From Frateuria_A sp051900425 (GTDB taxonomy: Bacteria > Pseudomonadota > Gammaproteobacteria > Xanthomonadales > Rhodanobacteraceae), in NCBI RefSeq assembly GCF_051900425.1, contig NZ_JBHZGK010000005.1, positions 62,001-126,000 of the forward strand: a stretch of DNA of 64,000 nucleotides, in the 5' to 3' direction. Shown in pieces: positions 11,902 through 20,035 of the stretch (positions are counted from its first letter, which is position 1; each line of letters begins with the position of its first letter). The position numbers and the translations under genes were made by a program. The notes below the pieces were generated by a model. It was not told the origin of the DNA and did no database searches. It was given only the letters and a program-made list of their open reading frames with translations.

Positions 11902-12291
11902 TCAACCCTTGAATCGAAACGCCAGCAGATGAACCGCGTAAGCAGCCGCCAGCCCCGTAATGGCGGCCAGCGGCGGCAGTTTCAGTTTGATCAGGATCAC
12001 GCCCATCCCTCCGATGACCGCGATCCACTTGAGGACCATGCCAAACAGCAGCCGGCCCAGCGCCATGCCCGCCCCGTGCATCCCGGCGAAGGCCCGCGCG
12101 CCAAGCAGCGCGTTGCCCAGCGCCACCACCAGGGCGCCTGCAAGGGCCGCCAAGGCTTCGCGGCGCCCCTGCATCAGGAAGACGAGGCCGACCAGCGCTG
12201 CCACGGCGACCTGCCACATCACGATGCGCAGGGCCAGGCGACGACCGGAGGCAAGACTGTTGAGCACGTGTGTTCCCGCGCGGCTTCGCAC
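11902..12291 (-). CDS. atpI: AtpI-family membrane protein at the head of the atp operon
   Basis: A 129-residue hydrophobic protein with about four membrane segments (for example VAVAALVGLVFLMQGRREAL and AGALVVALGNALLGARAF). AtpI-type proteins precede atpB in many proteobacteria and have been linked to c-ring assembly or magnesium transport, but are poorly conserved. The assignment rests on size, topology and its place as first gene of the operon. Confidence 0.85.
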   Translation of the reverse strand: MRSRAGTHVLNSLASGRRLALRIVMWQVAVAALVGLVFLMQGRREALAALAGALVVALGNALLGARAFAGMHGAGMALGRLLFGMVLKWIAVIGGMGVILIKLKLPPLAAITGLAAAYAVHLLAFRFKG

Positions 12292-12335
12292 CAGGCGTCA
12301 CCCTTGCAGCTACGGGCCACGATCCAATCCGCAAA

Positions 12336-12365
12336 AGTATATCAGCCGGCCTTTTGCAGGGACAA
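12336..12365 (-). promoter_or_regulatory. Putative sigma70 promoter of the atp operon
   Basis: On the minus strand TTGTCC (12360-12365) and TATACT (12336-12341) are separated by 18 nt, a good match to the sigma70 consensus. The start site would fall about 35-40 nt upstream of atpI. No other promoter-like pair this good was seen in the region. Confidence 0.6.
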
Positions 12366-12442
12366 GCCGCGAGCCTGCGACATCTTGTCGTGCGGGCGCT
12401 GGCGTTCACTTTGCCGAGGACGCAAATTCCTGCAGAGGCCAT

Positions 12443-12468
12443 AAAAAAGGCCGGACAGATGTCCGGCC
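12443..12468 (-). terminator. Rho-independent terminator of the phasin gene
   Basis: Inverted repeat GGCCGGAC / GTCCGGCC (12449-12456 and 12461-12468) with loop AGAT. On the minus strand it is followed by six T residues (12443-12448). It lies about 50 nt after the phasin stop codon and separates that gene from the atp operon. Confidence 0.9.
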
Positions 12469-12515
12469 CTGGGAATGCGTCCCGGCGGGGAGGATGGGGA
12501 CGCGGGCAGAAGCCC

Positions 12516-12902
12516 TTACCGTGCAGCCGACTTGCGGCCGCCGGCAGCATTGGGGGCGGCCGCATCGTTCGCCGCCGCGAGCGGCTGCATCAGCGCGCCG
12601 AGCGACTCGGCAGTCTGGCGGCCGACGGCCACGAGGTTCTGGGTCAGCGCGACCGCCTGCTCGGCCTGCGCGCGACCCAGCGCTACGCCCTTGTCCCACA
12701 GGCCGCGCAGGGCCTCGGGGTCACGCGCCTCACCGGCAATGGAAAGGAAATCGGCAGCGGAGCGGGAATGCTGCTCCAGCGCGCCCAACTGGAGGCCGGC
12801 GGCCTGCTCCAGCCCCTTGAGCACCAGCACCTGCGCCTTGAAAGCGCTGTCGGCGAACTGCCGGGCGTAGGAGAAAACCTGGAAATCGAACGGCTTGGTC
12901 AT
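12516..12902 (-). CDS. Phasin family protein
   Basis: A 128-residue, mostly helical protein starting MTKPFDFQVFSYARQFADSA. The motifs QVLVLKGLEQAAGLQLGALEQ and WDKGVALGRAQAEQ fit phasins, amphipathic proteins that coat polyhydroxyalkanoate granules. The C-terminal tail is Ala-rich and basic. No phaC or phaB lies in the window, so granule binding is inferred from the family only. It has its own terminator and is probably monocistronic. Confidence 0.82.
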   Translation of the reverse strand: MTKPFDFQVFSYARQFADSAFKAQVLVLKGLEQAAGLQLGALEQHSRSAADFLSIAGEARDPEALRGLWDKGVALGRAQAEQAVALTQNLVAVGRQTAESLGALMQPLAAANDAAAPNAAGGRKSAAR

Positions 12903-13022
12903 GGCTTGTCCCTCGCGGGAGTTCTTGGGAGTGGAACAAGCCTAGCAGAGGTTTTTGTGCGCTGCAACATGCAGCGCACGAAGGTCATTCCGACAATCCT
13001 GAAAAAGACCTCCCGCGCTGCA

Positions 13023-13385
13023 TCAAAAACTGCGGCGGCTGCAGCTCGCGCCCGATGTGCAGGTCTCGTGCACCACGACCTGGTCGAGTCCCGGCAACCG
13101 TGGCTCGATGCGCTGGAAGATCCAGCGCGCCAGCATCTCGCTGGTCGGGTTCTGCAGCCCTTCGATCTCGTTGAGATAGTGGTGGTCCAGCTGTTCGAAC
13201 AGCGGAGCGAAGGCGGCCTTCACGTCGGCGAAGTCCATCACCCAGCCCAGTGCCGGGTCCGGCTCGCCCTCGACGTGGATCTCGATGCGAAAAGAATGTC
13301 CGTGCAGCCGCGCGCACTTGTGCCCGGCCGGCACGTTGGGCAGATGGTGGGCTGCCTCGATCTGGAAAACTTTATGGATATGCAT
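13023..13385 (-). CDS. queD: 6-carboxy-5,6,7,8-tetrahydropterin synthase QueD
   Basis: A 120-residue member of the 6-pyruvoyl-tetrahydropterin synthase family, of the normal QueD length. Zinc-binding histidines are visible in EAAHHLP and in GHKCARLHGHSF, and the latter also holds the catalytic cysteine. It also has WVMDFADVK and LDHHYLNE. QueD makes the precursor of 7-cyano-7-deazaguanine for queuosine in tRNA. The ATG at 13385 was chosen because upstream sequence in this frame is not conserved. Other que genes are not nearby. Confidence 0.93.
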   Translation of the reverse strand: MHIHKVFQIEAAHHLPNVPAGHKCARLHGHSFRIEIHVEGEPDPALGWVMDFADVKAAFAPLFEQLDHHYLNEIEGLQNPTSEMLARWIFQRIEPRLPGLDQVVVHETCTSGASCSRRSF

Positions 13386-13498
13386 GGCCGATATTGTAAG
13401 GCTTGCGAGCCCCCAGGCCTGCCCATGGGGGCGCCCTTCCGTGGGGGATGTGGCACAGGTGGCAGGCACTTGCCCCGGCCAGCCATGGCCAGGGAACC

Positions 13499-13780
13499 TT
13501 ATCTGAGCTCGCGCGCCACAAACCTGTTCCACTGGTCGATGGCCTCTCCCGCTGCGGCGCGATGACGGCGGACCGCGTCGTTCTGTTCGTCGACGAAGTC
13601 CTCGATGCACTGCTTGTACGTTTCGACGTCGCGCTTGAAACTGCCCACTTCCCACTGGCTGGTGAATTCGTAGGGCTTGGTCGGCTCGGAGCAATCGGGC
13701 TCACCGATGTACTCGGCCCGCGCGCCGAACGAAACGGCGACGCCACAGAGCGCGACGAGAAGTGCGTTGGGAAATTTCAT
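13499..13780 (-). CDS. Small secreted protein, unknown function
   Basis: A 93-residue protein from the ATG at 13780, with a GAGGAAC ribosome binding site 7-8 nt upstream. Residues 1-22 form a Sec signal peptide (MKFPNALLVALCGVAVSFGA, cleavage after RA). The mature part has two cysteines (in PDCSEP and YKQCIED) and ends in a charged helix RRHRAAAGEAIDQWNRF. It resembles short hypothetical periplasmic proteins common in Xanthomonadales. No function can be given. It is the last chromosomal-type gene before the integrated element. Confidence 0.7.
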   Translation of the reverse strand: MKFPNALLVALCGVAVSFGARAEYIGEPDCSEPTKPYEFTSQWEVGSFKRDVETYKQCIEDFVDEQNDAVRRHRAAAGEAIDQWNRFVARELR

Positions 13781-14218
13781 CGGTGGTTCCTCACAATGTG
13801 TGGTGCCATGTGAGTCCGCACTCAGGGCGAGACACAGGCATCCACATGGCGCCCATGGCGGGGCGGACACGGCGATGTCGGCAGGGCCGGAAAATACCTG
13901 AGGGGGAAATGGCTGCTGGAGGGCTCGCCCGCGCCAAGCCTCCATCGCATGGAGGCGGGGCAACCGCTGGAACTGGTGGTATGGGTGCACTCGAACAAGG
14001 TCTGCCAAACCCTTGTTCCATGCAGTTCTTGCAACTTGAGCCTTGGCACCTACCGACAAACTTACCGTCAGTTGACCCTCGTAGGCCCAGGGAAGTCTAC
14101 CTTATCGTGAGCACAGACTCGCGATCCCCTACGGCCACGAGCCACTCGATCTCCGAAGAGCTCTGCTCATGGCACCAGCCCCACGACGCCGGGCTCACGC
14201 AGATACGCACCCACGAGG
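13781..14218. other. Gene-free stretch holding the left end of the integrated element
   Basis: No supported gene. Base composition falls from the high-GC chromosome towards the more AT-rich mcrC. A near copy of the tRNA-Met 3' end lies at 13974-13996 and is listed separately. The rest shows no clear promoter or hairpin. Confidence 0.6.
13974..13996 (+). repeat. Left attachment-site candidate: near copy of the tRNA-Met 3' end
   Basis: TGGTGG-TATGGGTG-ACTCGAAC matches the last 24 nt of the tRNA-Met gene (25603-25626) in the same orientation, with one gap and one substitution. The second copy lies beside the integrase gene. The pair most simply marks the ends of an integrated element of about 11.6 kb. 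The mismatches suggest an old insertion or a divergent donor site. Confidence 0.6.
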
Positions 14219-15457
14219 CTATGGGAAGAGCTCGCGAACAGTCGCCACCATCCTAGCAGCCGCGTCTTCGATATCCCCTGAAACATCCAGCCGATAATGA
14301 TAAAAGCATGCACCCGTGGCAATTTTCCCAACGCGTTGAACGCCCGCGTTCTCAGCATCACCTGGCGAAATCCAGATACCAACGGGAGCTTTGGTCGCCA
14401 CGACATGGCTAATCACCTGGTACCTATCTTCCTCTGAAACTTTCGGCTTGTACTTGACTTCGCCAATGCCAAGAAAATTGCCTTCGCGGCGAAACATTAG
14501 GTCGGGCTTGATCGAAAAGTCTTTGTTATCCTCGAATAGCTTGTGATTGTGATTCTTGTTGCCGTCGAGCACAGCGATCCCCGCAGAGGCGAGCGCTAAC
14601 CGGAATGCATTCCGAACGTAGTTTTCGAAGATGCCGTCGAGCGAAAACAGGAAGGATGGCAGCTCGTTGGCTCGGCTGCCATACCCAAAGCCAATCTTCG
14701 TGTAGCCGAGAAGCATCGAATAGACAGCAAGCGCACCGATATAGCCGTCGCGCACCCAGATGGGCAAACTGCGAGCGAGATCTTGATCGTCGGCCCGTAA
14801 AGGCTGGGCAGCCACGGGATGAAAAGCATTTAGAGCATCAGCGAGCAGAACCCGCTCCTGCTTCCAATCATCGCTGTGGGGAAGAAGGCGCAGCACATGA
14901 ATGCACGCCGCCTTCATGGCTCGATTGGCCTTGATATCTACCGAATAATTGAAGACATCCGACGATACGTTTACGTCATCACCACGCGAAAGAAATCTAG
15001 CCACGGTACGGCCGATATTGACCTTTGGCTTGAAGTAGCCATCGTGACTGTCCTGAAAATACCCGCGCGACAAGCCAAGTCTAAGAAGTGTCTTTAGGTA
15101 GTGACAGAAGGCCCGTGCAAGGAGCAAGTGTGGCGCATTTGTACTCGCGCTCTCGTAGGAACGAAGAACTGCCAGTACCCGGCCGTATGACTCCCCGCCC
15201 CCTTCAAGCATCTTCCAAAGGTTCGGAAGGGGAAACTTGGGCTGAACATTAAAAGCCAGAGACGTGGTGACGGGGAGGTAACCGATGAGCCCCTTAACCT
15301 TGACTTCAATGCCACCAGCGACGTCTAGTAAGTCCATCGCGGATAGAGCACGAGTTTCCGGAAGAATCAGGGATTGCCCCCCTGGAGAAATCAAGTCCTC
15401 TCTGGCAAATATTCTTGCCTCCCGCTCGCGGAGATCAACAACCTTCAGACCGTCCAT
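14219..15457 (-). CDS. mcrC: McrC-family protein, nuclease subunit of an McrBC-type system
   Basis: A 412-residue protein of the McrC family. The N-terminal half has the DUF-type region seen in McrC (AMDLLDVAGGIEVKVKGLIGYLPV, then VQPKFPLPNLWKML). The C-terminal half holds a PD-(D/E)xK nuclease core: KPDLMF near residue 317 and GEVKYK near residue 332, followed by a conserved helix with YQVISHV. McrC pairs with the nucleotide-driven McrB to cut DNA. It lies 15 nt downstream of mcrB and is last in a three-gene operon with a methyltransferase. Codon use and GC content are clearly lower than in the flanking chromosome. Confidence 0.9.
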   Translation of the reverse strand: MDGLKVVDLREREARIFAREDLISPGGQSLILPETRALSAMDLLDVAGGIEVKVKGLIGYLPVTTSLAFNVQPKFPLPNLWKMLEGGGESYGRVLAVLRSYESASTNAPHLLLARAFCHYLKTLLRLGLSRGYFQDSHDGYFKPKVNIGRTVARFLSRGDDVNVSSDVFNYSVDIKANRAMKAACIHVLRLLPHSDDWKQERVLLADALNAFHPVAAQPLRADDQDLARSLPIWVRDGYIGALAVYSMLLGYTKIGFGYGSRANELPSFLFSLDGIFENYVRNAFRLALASAGIAVLDGNKNHNHKLFEDNKDFSIKPDLMFRREGNFLGIGEVKYKPKVSEEDRYQVISHVVATKAPVGIWISPGDAENAGVQRVGKIATGACFYHYRLDVSGDIEDAAARMVATVRELFP

Positions 15458-15472
15458 TTGAGGAGCCCCAAT

Positions 15473-17062
15473 CTACGCCTCGATGCTAACCGGCTGGCCT
15501 TCAGCTGGATCCGGCTCCTCCCGCGTCTTCAGTAGCTCCTCGATTTGACCAACCACCTTATCGAACGTTGCACGATCGTGGGTGAACGCTCTGCGCAACG
15601 TCATGCGAACTCGCGAGGTCCAGACACCCGCAAGATCTTCAACGGACCGGACACGTAGGAAGTTTGTGTGCCCAAACCCATGGGGGAGAACGCGGTTTAA
15701 AATCGTGAACATCTGAAGGGTTCTGTTAATAACCCCCTGGTCAACGCCCTCGCGCTGCAAATGTCCGCGCAAAAAGACACCATCCGGCTCGATCTCGATT
15801 ACCCAGAAACGCCTTAGCAAAGCATCGTCCAGATCCGTTACCGACCTGTCGTACGGGTTTGCAGTAGCGATGATGATTAAGTTCCTGGGAAGCTGAGCGC
15901 GCTTTCCTGAGTACGGCAAGGTGAATTCTCGCTCGCGATAGTCCGTCTCGAGGTAAGTCAGCACTTCGCCAAATATCCTAGCCACATCTCCGCGGTTCAG
16001 TTCGTCAATAACAACTACGAATTTCTCGGCACTTGCCGCTGCGCGCTCAGCGAATTTCATGAACAGCCGAGTATCTAGGTCGTAGCGAACGCCTGACTCT
16101 CCACTCTCCGCTATGGGGCGGAAGCCCTCGATGAAGTCGTCGTAGCCAATTGAGGGGTGGAACTGAAGGAAAAGAGACCGCGCAGGATCGCTTTCGGTCA
16201 GAGCCATCGCTAGCTCGCGCGCGTAAGTGGTCTTCCCCGTGCCTGGCGGCCCTGCCAACAGGAACGTATAACTTTCGTGGGCCTGGATTGCTGCGTTGAT
16301 AGCCCCAAGGACGGGATCGTCTGCTCCTAGCGTCGGCTCGTGCGTCTCCTCGTCCTCCAGATCCTCCTCATGAGGCTCCGGGGGATGTTGTAGGGAATTC
16401 CAGAGCTTCGGCGCTAGAGCCTCCAAGTAGTCTTCGTTAGAAGGGCGGGTATCGAGCATCTCGGGCCACGGTAGCGCGGGAGCTGACAGCCTAAAACGGC
16501 GCTGGTATGGCTCCTTAAATTGCGTAAGTTCCAGACTTTCCAACAGGTGGGACATCAACGCATCCCAGCTGTTTACATTGTCTGGGACTCCCTCAAATGC
16601 GAACAGCCAGACAAGGAAGTCTTCAAAGCGGAAGTCGTCACCAATCACCTCCTCGAACTTTGGCTGAAAGGAATCAGTCAGAATGACGTTCGCTTTCTCT
16701 CCATCAATATATCCAGAGAGCCGCATTTCTCGGTAGCCACGAGAAGAGAACAGGTTGCCCCACATTTTGGTGTCTTGCCGAACCATAAAGTCGCCGGCGA
16801 AATCCCCTCTATCCCAGGAGACACCTTTTAGACGGGGCCTAAGCAAGTTGTTCCCATTCGGGAGATCAGGCAGGTTGAGGCGCTTGCCATGGAAATATCG
16901 ATCAAGAAATGTATCCGTACCGAGGTTCTTCGACATGTCGACGACCGCGTCCGTACCGACGTCATTCGCGGCAAAAACGAACGCTGGGAGCAACCAGTTC
17001 GCGCTGTAGTGTTCAAGGCGCTGGATTGCATTCTTGATCGTTTCTATCTTGAAGTACTTCAT
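15473..17062 (-). CDS. mcrB: McrB-family AAA+ nucleotide-driven motor subunit
   Basis: A 529-residue protein. From about residue 268 it has the AAA+ core: Walker A LLAGPPGTGKTTYAREL, Walker B VVVIDELNRGDVARIFGE near 350, and ATANPYDRSVTDLDDALLRR near 400. The last matches the MNTAD-type motif of McrB, so GTP rather than ATP may be the fuel. The N-terminal 250 residues have no feature I recognise; in the family this part reads the DNA target. It starts 2 nt after the methyltransferase stop, with GGAG just upstream. A classical type IV system would carry a modified-cytosine reader here; with a linked methyltransferase the reader may see something else. Confidence 0.92.
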   Translation of the reverse strand: MKYFKIETIKNAIQRLEHYSANWLLPAFVFAANDVGTDAVVDMSKNLGTDTFLDRYFHGKRLNLPDLPNGNNLLRPRLKGVSWDRGDFAGDFMVRQDTKMWGNLFSSRGYREMRLSGYIDGEKANVILTDSFQPKFEEVIGDDFRFEDFLVWLFAFEGVPDNVNSWDALMSHLLESLELTQFKEPYQRRFRLSAPALPWPEMLDTRPSNEDYLEALAPKLWNSLQHPPEPHEEDLEDEETHEPTLGADDPVLGAINAAIQAHESYTFLLAGPPGTGKTTYARELAMALTESDPARSLFLQFHPSIGYDDFIEGFRPIAESGESGVRYDLDTRLFMKFAERAAASAEKFVVVIDELNRGDVARIFGEVLTYLETDYREREFTLPYSGKRAQLPRNLIIIATANPYDRSVTDLDDALLRRFWVIEIEPDGVFLRGHLQREGVDQGVINRTLQMFTILNRVLPHGFGHTNFLRVRSVEDLAGVWTSRVRMTLRRAFTHDRATFDKVVGQIEELLKTREEPDPAEGQPVSIEA

Positions 17063-17064
17063 GA

Positions 17065-18078
17065 CTACTCCGATCGAGTCTTGCCAGGCTTTCGGTAGTT
17101 GGTCTTGTTTCCGGCCCAGTCGTCCCAGGCTGCAGATGGCCGCGCTAGTCGCTGCATCAAGCGTTGCCAGGAAATGCTTTCATGACCATCGGCCTCGAGC
17201 TGCGAGCGGATGTAATCGATGTAGTTATCGCTCATGTCCACGCCTACAACGTTTCGGTCGTAAGCGAGAGCCGTAAAGATCGAGGTCCCGCTTCCCACAA
17301 ACGGATCCAGGACGTGTCCGCCCACAGGGCTGCCAATCTCAATACAACGACGCACAAGCTCGGAAGGGAAAGCGGCGTTGTGCTTCGCACGCCTACTACG
17401 CTCAATAGGAATGTTCCAAACATCCTCCTCCCTGAGCATTGAACGATCAAAGCTGTAAAAACGGCTTTTAGTGAACATGAAGACATGTTCGTATTGCCGG
17501 TGAGGGCGATCCCGAGCTGTAGGCTCGACAAACGCGTTGCAACGATTCCAAATGATGGCACTCCTCAGTGTCCAGCCGCGATTCTGCATTTCAAACGCGA
17601 CCTTCCATGGGATACCGATCATGCTCTTTTTTGGAATATCCCATCCACTTACGTCGACAGGCCGGACCTTGGTGCGAAAGAAATTCCGCGACGAACACTT
17701 TGGATCGCTTCCGTGCGGCTGACCATTGCCGGAATAATAGGTGTCACCGATGTTGAGAAAGAAAATTCCCTCCGGGTGAAGGGTACGCTTCACCTCGTCG
17801 AAGACTTCCATGAGCTTCTCAATGTACGCCTCAACCGACTCCTCGTGCCCCAACTGCCCGTCATAGCCGTAATCACGCACCCAGTAGTACGGGGGGGAGG
17901 TAACGGCCACGTTGAAGGTGTCGGACGGCAGCAGGCGTAGTGATGAGGCAGAGTCACCGTGGAGCAAACCGGCCATATGGCGGGTAGTTGTTGCGAAGCT
18001 CGAATGACCTACTCCTGTACCAGGGGCATCTTTCGGGTCAACAGAAGCGTTCTTGGCTGAGAGTAAATTTGGTGCCAT
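17065..18078 (-). CDS. DNA methyltransferase, beta class, probable N4-cytosine type
   Basis: A 337-residue SAM-dependent DNA methyltransferase. Motif IV TSPPYYWVRDYG (about residue 62) precedes motif I DPFVGSGTS (about residue 262), the order of the beta class. TSPPY followed by an aromatic residue is typical of N4-cytosine enzymes, though N6-adenine cannot be excluded. The target-recognition part lies between, around FRTKVRPVDVSGWDIPKK. It is the first gene of the operon with mcrB and mcrC, with 2 nt between genes, so it probably marks self DNA for that nuclease. It has an AAGG ribosome binding site before the ATG at 18078. Confidence 0.88.
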   Translation of the reverse strand: MAPNLLSAKNASVDPKDAPGTGVGHSSFATTTRHMAGLLHGDSASSLRLLPSDTFNVAVTSPPYYWVRDYGYDGQLGHEESVEAYIEKLMEVFDEVKRTLHPEGIFFLNIGDTYYSGNGQPHGSDPKCSSRNFFRTKVRPVDVSGWDIPKKSMIGIPWKVAFEMQNRGWTLRSAIIWNRCNAFVEPTARDRPHRQYEHVFMFTKSRFYSFDRSMLREEDVWNIPIERSRRAKHNAAFPSELVRRCIEIGSPVGGHVLDPFVGSGTSIFTALAYDRNVVGVDMSDNYIDYIRSQLEADGHESISWQRLMQRLARPSAAWDDWAGNKTNYRKPGKTRSE

Positions 18079-18244
18079 TCGTCAAACCTTACTAAGAGTA
18101 GCGGGGAACCCGCGCATGACTTTAATGCGACAGATTCGCACAAACGGAGACTTGCCTGAGTGCTCACCTGGCTCTGGCTTCACCCCAGGGCATACCGGAG
18201 TCATCCTACGGCATTTGCCAACCCCACAAGGTTGAGCTAGGCGG

Positions 18245-18964
18245 TCAGCTTGGCTGCCTTGAGGCCAACCTCGTCGCGAACTTGCAGCCGGTCTTGGCCT
18301 CCACCTCTTCCAGCGACACTCCCTCGTTCAGCTCGACCAGCGTCAGGCCCCTGCTCTTCTCGACCTCGAACACCGCCAGATCGGTGATGATCAGGTCGAC
18401 CACCTCCTTGCCCGTCAGCGGCAGATCGCACTGGATCTTGATCTTGGGCGAGCCGTCCTTCGCGGTCTGCTACATCAGCACCACCACGCGCTTGACGCCG
18501 CTGACCAGGTCCATCGCGCCGCCCGGGTCCTTGACCATCTTGCGCGGCACCATCCAGTTCGCCAGGTCGCCGGTGGCCGAAACTTCCAGGCCGCCCAGGA
18601 TCGACAGGTCGATGTGCCCGCCGCGGATCATCGCGAACGAGTCGGCGCTGGAGAAGAAGCTCGAGCCGGGCAGGGTGGTGATGGTCTGCTTGCCGGCGTT
18701 GATCAGGTCCGGGTCGATCCGGTCCTCGGTGGGGAACGGGCCGATGCCGAGCAGGCCGTTCTCCGACTGCAGGATCACGTCCATGCCCTCGGGGATGTAG
18801 TTGGCCACCAGCGTCGGGATGCCGATGCCCAGATTCACGTGGAAGCCGTCGCGCAATTCCTTCGCGGCGCGCCGGGCCATGCCCGTGCGGGTCGGGTTTT
18901 CCTTGCCGGTGTTGGCGCCGGCGATGGTGCGGAATTCGATCCGCTTTTCGTACTTCTCGCGATG
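18245..18964 (-). pseudogene. scoB: Broken 3-oxoacid CoA-transferase subunit B
   Basis: Reading the minus strand gives a clear CoA-transferase beta subunit: AAKELRDGFHVNLGIGIPTL, then SENGLLGIGPFP and GSSFFSSADSFAMIRGGHID, all family blocks. An in-frame TAG at 18470-18472 cuts it after KRVVVLM. Past the stop the same frame goes on with family sequence (TAKDGSPKIKIQCDLPLTGK, then LVELNEGVSLEEVEAKTGC) to a TGA at 18245. No proper start or gap from the alpha subunit is seen. The enzyme would activate acetoacetate with succinyl-CoA. Sequencing error is the main alternative to true decay. Confidence 0.8.
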
Positions 18965-19602
18965 CGGTCGACATAGATGCCCGGCACGTGCACGTTGTTC
19001 GGATCGAGCTCGCCCACCTCGATCAGATGCTCCACCTCGGCCACGCAGACCTTGCCGCAGGTGGCGATCATCGGATTGAAGTTTCGCGCGGTCTCGCGGA
19101 GTACCAGGTTGCCCAGCCGGTCACCCTTCCACGCCTTGGCGATGGAAGCGTCCGCGTGGATGGCCTCCTTCAGCACGTATTCCTTGCCGTCGAACACCTT
19201 GGTTTCCTTGCCCTCGGCCATCTTGGTGCCGAACGCTGTGCGCGTGTAGAAACCGGGGATGCCGGCACCGCCGGCGCGCAGCTTTTCGGCCAGTGTGCCC
19301 TGCGGAGTGAGGTGCAGCTCGAGCTCGCCGGCTAGCACCTGGCGCTCGAATTCCTTGTTCTCGCCCACGTAGGAGGCGTACACGCGCTTGACTCGGCGGG
19401 TCTTGAGCAGCGGACCCATCCCGAAGTCGTCCACGCCGGCGTTGTTGCCGACGATGGTCAGCCCCTTCGTGCCCGCTTCCAGCTGCGCACCGATGAGGTT
19501 CTCGGGGGTGCCGCACAGGCCGAAACCGTCCGCGGCGATCGTCATGTCGTCGATCAGCAGGCCGTGCAGCGCGGCCCTGGCGTCGGGGTAAGCCTGGTCC
19601 AT
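18965..19602 (-). pseudogene. scoA: Broken 3-oxoacid CoA-transferase subunit A
   Basis: From the ATG at 19602 the frame reads a normal alpha subunit: MTIAADGFGLCGTPENLIGA, NNAGVDDFGMGPLL, YVGENKEFERQVLAGELELH and TARNFNPMIATCGKVCVAEV. After VHVPGIYVDRI the frame shifts by one base near 18958-18965; the expected EKYEKRIEF continues in another frame, which then runs on into the beta subunit without a stop. GC content is high, like the chromosome and unlike the adjacent mcr operon. Confidence 0.8.
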
Positions 19603-19831
19603 CGCTCTGCCTTGTTCAGAGATCAACTGGAGAGGATACCTCCCAGGCTGATCGCTGGGCGAAGGCCGTCCAGCTGGTGATCCACAGCGGGGCTGAGCGT
19701 GATTGGAGAGCGCGCCGCTGCGGTGTTGGCTGCCCACAGAAGCTCAAGCCAAAAAAATTTCAGACACATATCACCGCGTTGGACCCACAGCCAGCGGGTC
19801 TGCGCCAACGCTCCGCACCGTAGCGTCTTAC

Positions 19832-19948
19832 ATGAGAAGAAAAATGAACGGGAAACTTGAAACGGTCTGCTGCGTGCTAGCCGTGGCCACCGCTTTGCTT
19901 GTCGGCATTGTCAACGGCACAAGCTGCGACAGCTTCCGAGCACCCTGA
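19832..19948 (+). CDS. Possible small membrane peptide
   Basis: A 38-codon ORF whose middle, VCCVLAVATALLVGIVN, would form one membrane segment. A second ATG at 19844 has GAGAAGAAAA just upstream and may be the real start, giving 34 residues. No homology can be claimed. It sits directly before the 18-bp hairpin in the mobile region. Confidence 0.25.
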   Translation: MRRKMNGKLETVCCVLAVATALLVGIVNGTSCDSFRAP

Positions 19949-19966
19949 CTAAACGAACCGCTAGCT

Positions 19967-20006
19967 CAGTAGCCGTGGCTCGGACCCCTCCGAGCCACGG
20001 CTACTG
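19967..20006. repeat. Perfect 18-bp hairpin before the DUF932 gene
   Basis: Arms 19967-19984 and 19989-20006 are exact reverse complements around a CCCC loop. The hairpin ends 30 nt before the ATG of the DUF932 gene, and there is no T run, so a simple terminator is unlikely. Confidence 0.85.
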
Positions 20007-20035
20007 CTTGAAAACGCTAACCGCGAGGTAACGGA

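Larger units (their letters stand above)
19603..20035. other. Spacer upstream of the DUF932 gene
   Basis: No conserved gene. It contains a possible 38-codon membrane ORF (19832-19948) and a perfect 18-bp hairpin (19967-20006), both listed separately. An A-rich patch at about 19746 is otherwise the only notable feature. Confidence 0.5.

Noticed and set aside
14219..17062. McrBC as an ordinary type IV system that merely lies near a methyltransferase
   Set aside because: Spacing of 2 and 15 nt and equal low GC show one operon. It remains possible that the nuclease still needs a modified target.
18237..18974. 245-codon minus-strand ORF over scoB
   Set aside because: Its translation is the wrong frame of scoB; only the C-terminal part could touch the real gene. 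Reported as a pseudogene instead.
19603..19830. Second tRNA-Met-like attachment site between scoA and the DUF932 gene
   Set aside because: Only scattered matches such as GTTGGCTG were found, far weaker than the copy at 13974.
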